DNA of 64,000 nucleotides, taken from contig CM038908.1 of assembly GCA_021904315.1 (NCBI GenBank), positions 28,478,501 to 28,542,500 of the forward strand, written 5' to 3'. Below are positions 25,829-38,269 of the stretch, in pieces; within the stretch, counting starts at the first letter, position 1; each line of letters begins with the position of its first letter. This stretch comes from Sphagnum magellanicum. Its lineage: Eukaryota; Streptophyta; Sphagnopsida; Sphagnales; Sphagnaceae. Made by a program: the position numbers and the translations under genes. Under the pieces are notes generated by a model. That model was not told the DNA's origin, made no database searches, and saw only the letters and a list, made by a program, of their open reading frames with translations.

Positions 25829-27997
25829 GTGGAGACTGATGAGATCAGCATCATATGGACAAGACCCAATGCCAGAAGAATCAAGCAAATTGATGTGATC
25901 AGCTTCTCATGGACATCATACAATGCCAGAAGTCACCTTAGTTGGACCTGCAGTCACCAGAAAAGTTCCAAGGAGAAATTGGTGAGCCTGGTGGAAGAGT
26001 ATTTTGTTTTGGATGATGTCATGAGAATGGCAATGGATCTACACACTCTTGGATCCCCCAACTATCACCATTATTTTGTGAACAAACTTGTATCAATGGC
26101 GCTTGATTGCCATGATTGGGAGAAAGAGATGGCATCCATTTTGCTTTTGGCACTGTATGTAGTCGTGATTGAACCAGACCAGATCGCAAAAGGGTTCAGG
26201 AATCTGCTAGAATCAGTTGATGACCTTTCTCTAGACATTCCAGATGCAGTTGATAATTTGGCAGTTTTTCTGGCACAAGCTGTGGTGGACGATATTCCCT
26301 CTGGCATTCCTCACAAACGTGAAAAAAGTCCTGGCAGAGGGCTCTCAGGGGGTTGCCATCATGCAGCAAGCAGAGAAGAGCTATCTGCTGGCACTGCATC
26401 ATGTAGAAGTTGTGAAGCACAAATGGGGCAGGAGCACCCACACGACAGTTGCTGAAGTCCAGGCCAAGATTGTTGCTCTGTTGAAAGAGTATGTAGAGAG
26501 TGGTGACAAAGCCGAGGCATGTCACTGCAAACATGCCATTTTCCATCATGAGGTGGTCAAGAAGGCATTGGTGTTGGTTATGGAGGAGAATGTGGCAGAA
26601 GCAAAGATCTGGGCCCTACTTCAAGAGACTGCAGACGAGGGTCTCATCACATCCAGTCAAATGGCCAAAGACTTCACAAGGCTGTCAGATTCCATTCATG
26701 ACCTTGCATTAGACATCCCAGATGCAAACAAGATGCTCAAGGTTTTCACAACAAGGTCAATCAGTCAGCACAATTGGATGGGTTTTTTCAAATTCATTGT
26801 CTCCATTGCTGAGGACTTCAGAAATAATTTGGAAAAAAAATTTATGATTTCCTTCTTACATCTCCCTTCACTTGATGATGATATGTGTCTTTTTTTTGTC
26901 TTCACCTTGTACAGGGCAGTGGATGATGATTGGATGAGTGCTCCATTTTCCAGAACTGTTAACTTCAGAGTTGCTGAGTTCCATTTGAGAATCTGAAGAA
27001 GTGCGTATGTTCAACCTGAAGGCAACAAGCATCATCCAAGAATACTTCTTGTCTGATGGCATTGGTAAAGTCATATGGAGCTTTCAGGTTCTTGCAGCCC
27101 CTGATTACCATACTGCTTTTGTGAAGAGATTCATAACTCTGGCCATGGACCAGTTAGTGTCATCTTTCGTCAGACCCAAAAACTACGTATCCAAAAGCTT
27201 TTCCTCACCTTCCCTCCTCACCCATTACACTAAACCCTAAATCCTAAACCTCGTGTTACATGTCCTGTCAGTTTCAGCAGGAAAAACCAAGAGAAGGAAA
27301 TGACATCTGTTCTGGTATCTGCCCTGTGTGTTGAAGTGATACCAATTGTAAGTATAGCCAGAGTGTTTACAATGCTGCTCCACTCAGCAGAAGACATGGC
27401 ACTGGGCATTCCTTGTGCAGCAAATGACCTTGCTCTGTTTGTGGCTTGTGTGGTGGTTGATGACATTGTTGCACCACTTTATCTTGAAGAAATCAATGAG
27501 CAGTTGGCCAAGGGCTGTCTTGGGAGGGAGATAGTGCACATTTTTACAATCAATGCTGTTGGCATGCCATGCAAGTGAATGTGTATTGCGTTGCTGGGGT
27601 TGGAGTGGGACTGGTCAAGCAGTGAAAGATTAAGCTTCTCCTTGAGGACTTTGAGGCAGGTGGTGAGCTTGCTGAGACTTGCCAGTGCATTTGTGACTTG
27701 GATATGCCATTCTTCCATCATGAAGTTGTGAAGAAAGCGCTGGTGACAGCAATGGAGAAAAAGAACTACCATGTCCTCTCACTTTTGCGCAAATGTTCTC
27801 AGGAAGGACTGATCAACACAAGGCAAATGGGAAAGGGGTTCAGCTGTGTTTTGGCCTGGATGACTGCACTCAATATTCCTGATGCAAAGGAGAAAGTCAC
27901 TTTGCACATGGCACAGGCAAAACAAGAAGGTTGGCTCAACCTTAACTTTGACCAAACTCAGCTCACAATCCCTAATGGCTCAAAGGTGGAAATGTGA
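25829..27997 (+). pseudogene. MRF-like gene with four MA3 domains, frameshifted
   Basis: MA3 domains bind the eIF4A helicase. Plant MRF proteins carry four and regulate translation under energy stress. All four are recognisable: MA3-1 about 25980-26295 (MASILLLALYVVVIEPDQIAKG, given here only as a landmark split: DIPDAVDNLAVFLAQAVVDD ends it), MA3-2 about 26450-26740 (FHHEVVKKALVLVMEENVAE), MA3-3 about 27010-27500 (KEMTSVLVSALCVEV), MA3-4 about 27625-27940 (MPFFHHEVVKKALVTAMEKK). The frame breaks near 26296 (one-base shift), near 26990-27001, and twice between 27540 and 27640; a few codons are also missing from MA3-2 near 26525. Two introns can still be placed at expected sites (26756-26914 and 27153-27280), so this is a decayed gene copy, not a retrocopy. 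Assembly errors could explain one break but hardly all. The upstream start is unclear. Confidence 0.8.
27231..27250. repeat. Telomere-like motif in MRF pseudogene intron
   Basis: Two to three CCCTAAA-like heptamers, one imperfect, about 30 bases upstream of the acceptor at 27280. Confidence 0.65.
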
Positions 27998-30224
27998 GAG
28001 CACAGTGCTGATGAGCATCTGGTTTCATGATCCTTTGACCCATTTGCTTTATCAATTGCTATGCATCACACACAGTTTATATATATCTTGCAATTGCAGT
28101 TGTGGTCATTTCTAGAGAAACTCTTCACAGTTGCTAGTGTCTAGAAGAGCAGGCTGTGCAACAATTTTCATACCAGATTTTGCTGGTGGGTTAAATGGAC
28201 AAAGAAGAACAAATCAAGGAAGATTGGGCTATACCTCTCAGTTGGTGCACAGGTGTCCAATGGAGCACTCTGCCTGAAAGCTGGGAAAGGAGTTTCACTC
28301 AAAGCAAAACAAGGCAGATGGTTGAGGCATGACTGACCAACATGGGTTTCTTTCTTTCTTCATGGGTATGAAACTGTGTTCCTATCCTGCCTTTTGACCA
28401 TGAGTTGTAAATCAGACGCACAGGATTACGTGCACTTATGTGAGGACCTTTGTGTGTTTCAGAAACATGTTTTCTTGCCTTTCAAAGACGATTTGTGAAG
28501 TACCATATATGTCTGATGTGTTAAATGCACTTATATGAAGAGTCTTGCAGCTGGTTTTGAGAACTTTTTAAATCTCCATCAAATCTTCTCAAGCAATAGA
28601 ATTGCTCATTTGATGCTTTCATTCAAACTGTGTCATGTTGAAAAATGCATGTCCAAGCTCTCATTTGGTTCTGTGTTCTGTTCTTTTTCTGTTGGGAATG
28701 ATGCCAGTGAGACTCAGGATAATTTTCTCTGTGTGTGTGTAAATCCTGCATCGAGACTCAATAGCGCTTGCCGCAAAATGAGCTTTATTGAAATGGGTAC
28801 TTGCAATTCATACCCTTTTCTCTAACCTTTTTTTCTCCCAAGGGACTAATGTTCAACTTTGTTGAAATGGGTCCTCCTAGCAGCTTTCCTACCTTAAATG
28901 CTCCCAATTTTAAGGAGTAGACACAAGAACCCTCCTCTTTTCTAGGAGGGATCTCCGAGGATGTAAGGTGCCAACCAAATGTACACTAGTGAATTTCTCT
29001 GAGTACTCTACAAATTTAAACATGATTTCAAGAAACATTTACTAGGACTGGTTTGTGATTTCTTGCATCAAATTCTGCGATCAAATAAGTTAATTATGGC
29101 GTGGTTATGGTATGGCTTGAAAATTAGGTCTCAAGAAAGTTGCACCCAATACTAGTTTTGCTAACAACAATTGACATTTATTCAATTTTGAAGCAACACT
29201 TCGCCAATCCATGGTAGTTGGTTTCCTTGAATGTCTAGACAAAGTTCATCCCTAATTGGAAATTTCATAGTGCTAACATATACATGCAAACAAAAGTTTA
29301 GGTCACAAATAATGTAGTGGAGTAATAAGAAAGCTTTCACGCCATGGTGATAATCACAAAATGGCCATTTGGCTCCTAATTATCAATCAAATGAAATTCT
29401 ATCTTGTTGTGTTTTGATCATAAACGATTGTTTATTTATCATTTGTCATCAATTTCATACGCTAGATGTTGCATGAATTGCATAATATGAATTCTAAAAA
29501 TAAAACCCACATATGTATTACCTTTCACTATAGCAAATTTGAAAGTTGTTTAGTTAAATTTGTAATATATGTGATTTATTTTAGCACAGGACAAACCCAA
29601 TTTATCATTTTTTTTTTGAGAATTTATTGAACCTTAAACATGTGCACACTTATTTTAAATGGAAGATGGATTGACAAGCACCTTGAAAACCAAGGCATTT
29701 TGATTCCAACCAACATTTCAAACACAACCTAGGCTTGATTATATTTTGTCAAAAGTTCTTTTGTCTTCCTTTCCTAGTTCTAACATTGAAAACCCAACTT
29801 TTACATTGCTCCCAACCTTGATGCAAGTATCCTAATGCAATTATTGTCTTTTTTTTTTTAAATGCACTCACACAAACACACATACACATTGTCATAAACA
29901 CAAAAACTATGAAAAGATAGATCTACATTTAAATCCAAACACAAAACATAGAAACCAATACAAATCACAAGAGGTTACAAACAAAAACACAAAATGTATA
30001 AAACAAAAGTGCAAACAATATTTATTATGATAAAATATGAAAATGTAAACACAAAAGGAACAGAACAAGGTTGTAAAATAAGATTATATCTTAAATTGAT
30101 GTTGAACAAACTAAATGTAATGGGGGATCTATCTTTATTTATACCCCTTTGGAGATCTAGCTTTTTTAAAAAATTATAAAAACTTTCATAAAATTTTACC
30201 AAAACACTTTTTTGAAAGCTTTTT

Positions 30225-30410
30225 TAATTGTAAATGAACTATGAATTAATTATGAATGAACCAAAAGTGAATTATGAGTGAACCATGAATTGATTACGAA
30301 TGAATTAATAATGAACTAAAATGATTGGGAATTAATTATAATTTATCTAAGAATGAATTACGAATTAACTATAAATGAATCATGAATGGACTACAAAGTC
30401 ATGAATGGAA
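30225..30410. repeat. Degenerate GAATTA/GAATGAA array
   Basis: Units of about 11-14 bp such as ATGAATTAATTATGAATGAA recur about 14 times with many changes. Confidence 0.65.
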
Positions 30411-33400
30411 ATTCATGTGAACAAACTTCATCCATCATGTGGCCATGTTTGATGTTAATGTCTATGACACCCACCCACCCTATTTCAATTCATCCAAATT
30501 CACTTCTCATTCTTCCTCCTCTACCCCATATATCAAATCAAAATAAAAAATTTCCCTAAATACGAGTTTATAATGGTGCTCTTATTCCCATACCAAATCA
30601 ACGCAAACATTTTCCTTCAATCTTAATAAAGGTGATGCTATCATTCCATGTAGGACTAATTACTCCTTATTTTGTTTACAAATCACCTATCATTTAACTT
30701 TGATCATATTTTAGTGATTCATTTAGTGCCATTTATTTCTATCAAGTTCTATAAATCCTTTTGGAATAGTGACAACTCATACATGTCCTCTTACAATGTT
30801 AATGGTAGTTATTTGAATTTGTTTACATCATCTTTGATTTAATGAAATGATCAATGCCTACTTATTTTTATCTCATTGTACCTATTACAGATAATTTAAT
30901 CTAACCATTATATTTACATAAGTAGCAAAAACCAACAACCAATTTACATGCCATTCACAACATTTTTTTATTTTAGTTTCTTTCATAAACTTATGATTAT
31001 GTAAATATTACATCCGTTCATCAATTTTGTAATCTCAATCATCAATGAACAAATCGAACCATATTTCCATATAAACCTTTGAATACAAGTAAAATGGGAA
31101 TACAAGAAGACTTAAGCTCCTTCTCTAAAGAAAATTGCATAAAAAGTTGAAGGTAACAAATAGTAACAAACGTTTGAACTAGGAAACCACATGGACCACT
31201 CATTATGATTGGTCAATTAGAGACACGGATTAGTAATTAGATCAAATTTATTACATTCTACTATAGAAGGTTTTAGGCTTTGTTGTGCCTTTTATTAGCC
31301 TCAACAAATTGTGCAAAATTGTTGGGCCAAAATTAATTTGTTAAACCAAATTAGCATGTTTTGATTTTTTTTATCCAATTTAATTTATAAATTCAAATGT
31401 CACTTGACTTAGTAGTTGTAGCATCACCACTTAGGCGAAGGAAAACTTCTATGGACATGGTAACTTGTCTTTAATAGGTTGAGAATTTGGTAATTATTGT
31501 TATAGGAGTTTAGCTCATTGGGTTGGGAATAAATGACTTTTTTTAAAAACACATTTTAAAAAGAAAGAAAGGAAATAACAAGGAAAAAGACACCATGTTA
31601 TGTTGGAGTAGATGTATTAAGAAACAAGTTATTTTTAACATTTTGTTCTTATGATGAATAACATCTAAACGTTTCAAAGTTTCAAATAAATTCAACATTC
31701 AAAATATGTATGATATTAAAATCCAATGCAAACATAGATTTTAAATGAAATTTAGGTTTGATTAAATATTTGGATATTAATAATGAAATAGTACTAGGGT
31801 GGGAGAAAATTAATGTTCTTTCACATAATATTCCTCAAACAATATTTTCTTTTGCTTTGTATTTTTTTTCAATTTTGTGGTGTTGCTCAAGTGTTGATCA
31901 TTTATAATTACATTTAACCAAATTTGGCGATATTCAGAATATGAAATTAAAAATAAACCATAAACAATTTTTGTGATGTTAGCAAAGTGGTGAAAATGGA
32001 TTTTCATAACAGTTTTTATAATAAATATATTTTTCAATTTTGTTACGATAAGTAACAAAGTGTTTGGATCATTTACCTCTTTTTTTTCAATTATGTGATC
32101 TAGCTAAAGTGGCAATCATTCAAAAAATATTAAACCAATTTTGGTTAAAACAAGATATATATATATATATATATATAAATTAAGCATTTTTCTATATTGT
32201 TACATATGTATTAGAATCTAAAACCTACTTAGAAATCTACATATTTAAATTTATTTTTCTCAAAATTTGGCAAAATTGGATCAATTTGTTTCATAAAATC
32301 CTATGCATAATTCCAAATATGTGTCTTTATGTCAAAATTTTGTGAAATTTCATCAAATAAAATTGTTGATTTGCACTTAGCATAAATGTTTAAGAAAATA
32401 AAATATCAACGAAAAAACCCCAGAACCCAAATATATAAAGAAGAAACCATACTTAAATTTAATCAATTGTGATATTTCATTATAAGGATGCAACATTAAT
32501 GAAACTTTAGGTTATAGTTTGTGGTTGATTTATGTATATAGAGTTTAAACAAAAGAATCTTTTTTGAAGAATACATCTTAAGAATAATTTGCCATTGAGA
32601 AGTAAATCAAGTGATGGAAGAAATAAATAAATAAAAAGGACAAGTACTAGTGGTAGCCATCGATACTTAGGCTTAAAAGTCTCTAAACATCACATTAAAT
32701 GTGTAAACGGTTATTATGACCCATTTTAACCAAGCAACCAATTGTTTTATTCTTCCAATTATAAATCTATTACTTCCATAGCTTTGGAGTCCTTACAAAA
32801 AAAATCATTTGTCTAAACTAAATACATAATTTACAAAGGTGGAGACTATAAAAGTTCAACAATTTAAACATTGAGGAATGTTGTTGTGCACTACCATGTT
32901 AGTGCTTACAACCGTTGTTGTTTACAACCATAAAACACATATTGCAAAACATAATATGCATTTTAAACCTAAATTAAACATCATTCCAAAGGTTTGGGTC
33001 TATTTTCTTGGGTCAATATGTGGAAGATGGCATGGTGCATAATTGAACAAATAGTCTTTTTTACATCATGCCATCTTGACCTTTTAAAAGCAATATTTTT
33101 TAAGGTGATGGAATTGTCCATAAACTGAGCTTGGGTTTCAAGTTAGGTTTTAACTTGAACCCTCCCTTTTGTGTTTGATTAATTCTTGGGTTATCCTTAA
33201 CATGAATGAATGTTAATGAAATTCAATACAAAAAAAATATTTAAAAATATCAAATAACAATTTTTAGCACATGATTTGAATTTTTTTAATGATTACTTAA
33301 TGGCAACAACAAATGTTGTTTTTCAAAAAAACTAGGAATTTAGGTTGAAACTCAATTCTATACCAACAATTTTGTTGGTAAAAGGAGTTTGAGATTGTGA

Positions 33401-33589
33401 TAAAAAAAATGTCTTTCATAATTGGACTTTTTGTGATTGTTTCAATCCTAATTATATTGGACAAGTGATTATGCCATAGTTACAATTTACATGATTAGTC
33501 CCATGACTAGCAATTATGAATTAGTTGCTTTCTTAATAACATTGTTCTGAGTAGCTTAGTAGTAGCCTAGAAGTAACAAATAATCTATT

Positions 33590-34330
33590 AACAATTATTT
33601 TTACCTCAAGTTGTTTTACCTAAATTATTTTATTTAGGTTATTCAACCTTAATATATTATAGACTATTTTACCCTAAACTATTTAAACTTATTTTACCCT
33701 TTGTTATTCAAGGCTATTCAAGGCCGTTTTACTTTAACCTATTATAGGTCATTTTACCCTAAAAAAATTATAGTTAATTTTGGACTAAATTATTATTTTA
33801 GACATTTTTTTAACCTAATAGTTGTGATCAAATTTTTTATTGAATTTGAAACAAAAAAATAATTGAAATCCATTTATTGGATCATTTAATGATGAAAAAA
33901 ATTATTGAAATATATTTTTGCATCATTTGGTGGCCTCCAAATTAAAGTTTATTTGCAATTGTCCAACTTCCAACGGTCAATTGTTGATTTTTGACTTTAA
34001 AAAAAGATGGAATTAATTAAATACACAATCTATGTTATTTTATGTTATGAAGCTACCCCAAGCTATTAATATCTTAAAATAACTTAAATAATATAAATTA
34101 AGTTAAAATATAAATATTCTAAAATAATTAAAGTGGAATAACCTAAAATAACCTAGAATTAAATAACTTATAATATATTAGGGTGGAATAACATAAAATA
34201 GTTGAAAATAAGATTAAGATAAAATAACTTAAAATAACCTAACCTCTAGAAGATAAAATTTATAACAACTTAAAATAATTTAAGGTATCTTAAAGTGGTT
34301 AGGGTAAGTAAGCCAGGTCACATAAGCAGG
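33590..34330. repeat. Imperfect inverted repeat (foldback element)
   Basis: The left arm (about 33590-33800) is rich in TTATTTTACCCTA-like units. The right arm (about 34060-34330) is rich in the complementary AAAATAACCTAAAATAA-like units. The clearest pairing is GTTATTCAACCTTAATATAT near 33640 against the complement of ATATATTAGGGTGGAATAAC near 34175. The arms are also internally repetitive. Confidence 0.55.
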
Positions 34331-34438
34331 ATGGGGAGAAATGTTCACAATGATGCGATGACAAAAAATATTACTTGTTGAAAAATGATGTAATGGTTAA
34401 GGACTTTGCCATTCAATATGAAGATGAAGGGTTCAAAT

Positions 34439-34560
34439 CATCACACTTGCAACTTAGTTGAATGTGCTTACATAGCCTAGCTTGAAATATTGAACATGAA
34501 AGGTTCATATCATCACACTTGCAACTTAGTTGAATGTGCTTACATAGCCTAGCTTGAACT
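34439..34560. repeat. Direct repeat pair, 75-bp spacing
   Basis: The block CATCACACTTGCAACTTAGT, continuing through GAATGTGCTTACATAGCC, occurs near 34439 and again near 34514, almost identical over about 47 bases. Confidence 0.85.
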
Positions 34561-36076
34561 ACATTGAGTAAGTCCTAAGATTAAGTTTTTAATCTACCTT
34601 TGTTTATGTTGCCTTGTGTGATATAACTTGTCATAATGTTATTGATCATTAATTAGAAACTTTAATAATGTTCATAAAATAGTGCAAATTTAATGGTTAG
34701 ATATGCATTTTGGATTTTTCTTGCATGATTATAATTGCTTTTATCATAAATTTTTTTTGTGATTTGCGACTATTGTCATTTTTTGACTATAGTAAAAACA
34801 CTGAGTCCAATTTGATTATATAACCATGAAATTGAATTAATCCCAAACAACAAAATTAATCATTTCTCGGGTTGTATTTTGAATTTTTTGGCATACTGAT
34901 TAATCCTTATTGCATTTAACTTTACGAATAACTTTGATATTTTTTTTAAAAATTTAAATGAACACAACTTGTTGTAACATCCAAAATTGTGTGTGTTATT
35001 TGTTGCAATTATTATTCAAAAACTTCGCATTCCATGATTTGGTAATAAAAATTGTGTAAAACATATTCTTTTCATGGGTTTGTATTTTTTCTTGCATACA
35101 AATGCCGTGCATCTAAAACATGTACAATGCATATATATAAATACAATAAAACATAATGACATTTTTCAATGTGTGATGTTCAACCAATATTAAAGGTTTC
35201 AAAAACCATGATAAAGAATTCAACTCTAGAGATTTTAAGCATAAAACTCAAATTTGCTTAATCAAATTTATCCTAATATAATAATGTTGACTATGTTAAT
35301 TTTAATCTTTTAAGGCTATAAAAGGGATTTAAAAATCTAAACAAAAAACTTTGAACCCATAAGAAAATTACATAATTTACCCCAAAAGGTTAACTTGGAG
35401 AGGTGAACACATATAGTGTATGAACAATTTGGACCCCCAAAAGAAAAAAAAAGTAGAAAAATTGTGCCGATTTGGAGATAGGGTGCATGGTGTGTTTGGT
35501 TAGGATGTAAGAACCCAAAGGAAGAAATGATTTGTGGCTAAAATGTTTGATAACAAGTTGGGCCAAAAGTAGGTACCATAATACCTTGATGCTTTGACAC
35601 ATGTATTAAAATTAAAGTATTTTTTTGACATTTTCAATAGCCATAATTTGACCAAAATTTAAGAAAAATTTTCGCCAAAAAGATTCCTATACAAGTTTCA
35701 ATTTGGAAGCCAATAATATTAAGAAAAATAAGTGCAAAAATTGTACATTTCACATTTAGCTTGTAGCCAAATTTGACTAAATCTTCCTATGGATGATGAT
35801 CACCATTTTGGCTACAAAAGTTATTTGGCCAACCAAAAAAAAAAAAAAAAAAAAAACCCTACATAGATAAATGAAAATGTTTGTTTGAATCTATTGATTC
35901 ATTTCTTTGCATAATTTTCTTAGCATCATTTTACTTCTTGTGTAGCCTAGTATACACTCAATGTTTCAATTATTTGTGCAATCATGGACATGAATTATAA
36001 TGAATTGCTCATTTTCAACAAACACTCTTCCAACAACTTTTGTTCACACAAGTCATCCTCACATCATGACTTGACT

Positions 36077-36109
<33 letters not shown>

Positions 36110-36257
36110 TTTTTTAAAAAACAAAAAAAAGCCTTTTAAAAATAATTGCTTCTCCATCTCTTGTCTAATTGTGATGATTTTATTTGAAAGTACAAAAATA
36201 AATAAAAATGTACAATATAAGGTAAGGGGTACATATAAAAGTTGCAAACAAAATTTA

Positions 36258-36400
36258 TCATCCTCATCAAAAATTGGGTTTAGGGTTTAAATTTTTTTAT
36301 CATCCTCTTTGAAAATTGGGTTTAGGGTTTAAATTTTTATTAAATTTTGAAAAGAGTAAAGGGTAAACAAACAAACAATCGAATTCAACCCTAAACCCTA
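36258..36400. repeat. Doubled segment with telomere-like motifs
   Basis: A segment of about 43 bp with ATCATCCTC, AAAATTGGGTTTAGGGTTTA and a T-run occurs twice (about 36258-36300 and 36299-36340). It is followed by CCCTAAACCCTA in the opposite orientation at about 36389-36400. Confidence 0.75.
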
Positions 36401-36430
36401 CTCATGGGTTAACTAGGGTAGAGTAAATAT

Positions 36431-38049
36431 TGCGAATACGAAGCTGGAGGTGCGACGATGATGACGATTCCGAATAATAATTTCACTATTCTCGAATGAC
36501 AATTTCATAATAGACTACAAGAAACAACAATGGCAAGCCTTGTCGTTGGGGGCGGGGGGGCGGGGTGGGCGGCGCGAGGGGCGGGGGTTTCGGGTTTGGT
36601 TGGTGTGTTTTGTACGTGGAATAAAGAAACAAGGAGTAGTTCGGACGAAACGATGAGTAGTCCGGAGGTTGATGGACGAAACATTGAGTAGTCCCGAGGA
36701 CGAGGAGGAGGACCACAACAACAACAACAACAATAATTGTTTTTGTGGTGCAGAATGGGCTATCACCTGCAAATTCTGTCGTGTAATCCATCACTTGTTA
36801 AACCCCCGATGGGTCAATTCTGCCTCGTAACCCTTCATGGGGTTGAACCTGGGTGAGAGTGCGAGCCCTGGCAGAGCAGAATGAACGGGCCTGTTCACTG
36901 GAATGGTCAAGCTGCTGCCCATTATGGTTTGGTAACGGCGTCGAGTGAGCCTGTTACGGCGAGCCCGATAATCTCGCACCGAACGTAATTCTAATAATAA
37001 TGGGCGAGGAGGAGACCATTCCATGACATTAAGGTCCCGGGGCAGCAAATTATTTCAAAGAATTTACGAGGGACAAAAATAAAATAAAGTAATATATATT
37101 ATTATGGAGCGTAATGATCCTTTCCAGAAGATTATGTTAAAAAAAAGGGTTTATTTTTCCATGCAATTACATTTAAAAAAAGACACTAGTAGTAAGTAGT
37201 AGCCTAGCAAGTTCAACATTCCAGTGTGGAATAGTTTTTTTTAAAAAAAATTGAAAATTCCATTTCCAAAAAACCCAAAAAAAAAATGAAAAAAGAAAAG
37301 AAAAAACTCATCCTAGAATAAATGAATGAATGAATGAATGAGTGAATGGATGAATGTTGTAAGAAATTTTTTTTCTTAATTTTCCTTTACAAAAAATAAT
37401 AATAGGTTGTTTTAATGTTTTTTTAAAAAAAAAACACTCATTCTTTTGTGAAAAAATTCAACAAACATTTTTTTTTGTGGAAAATGATATTACTAATAAC
37501 TACTTGTAAACTGTAATTTATTTATTTAATAATAATTACTCTCTTCTCTTCTTCTTCTTCTTCTTCTTCTTACTTGCAATTGCTCTCTCTATGTGTGTCT
37601 GTGTCTGTGCTCCTAATTTTTAATTTATTTTTTTAAAAAAAATCCAGGGAAGAGTTTTTGCATCTAGAAAGAAGGAAAGAAACAAAACAAACAAACAAAC
37701 AAACAAACAAAAAACTCTCAAAAAAAATTGAGTGAGAGTCAGCAGCAGCTCCCTTCCAGTTGCAGCAGCTTCTGCATTTTGAAGACCCAAAAAAACGAAA
37801 AATCCCAACAGAAGAAGAAGAAGAAGAAGAAGAAACACAAAAACAAAATCCCATTTTGTGTTGTTGTTGTTGTTGTGAGTTGTGTTGTTATGAGTTGTGT
37901 TGTTGGGAAGTTTGTGTCAGTAGTGTTGTTTTTTGTTCATCAGCATCAGCATCATCAGCATCAGCAGCTGCAGCAGCATCAAAAGCTGCAACAGTAGACA
38001 GCAGCAGATGTCCAAGGTTTCAGCTCAAGCAGGCAAGAAGACATAAGAA

Positions 38050-38080
<31 letters not shown>

Positions 38081-38232
38081 TAGTAGTAGAAGAAGAGAAC
38101 AAAGAAGATCAAAAGCATTGCCACTCACGAAGCTGCTGCAAGAGTAGTAGTACTACTACTTTTACTTTGTGATTTTCTCTACACTTGCGGGTATATGAAG
38201 TGTGCAAACTGTTTTCCCCCACCTGCTCTTTT

Positions 38233-38269
<37 letters not shown>

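Larger units (their letters stand above)
27998..36430. other. Long AT-rich spacer, no gene seen
   Basis: More than 8 kb without a recognisable coding region or RNA gene. The first about 800 bases may be the old 3' flank of the MA3 pseudogene. Contents: a GAATTA-type degenerate array (30225-30410), a TA run (32155-32177), a foldback structure (33590-34330), a direct repeat pair (34439-34560), a poly(A) run (35836-35858), an AAT run (36080-36108) and a doubled segment with telomere-like motifs (36258-36340). Confidence 0.6.

Noticed and set aside
36791..37048. 85-residue Arg-rich frame on the minus strand
   Set aside because: Open because of high GC content; no family recognised and it lies in a likely promoter.
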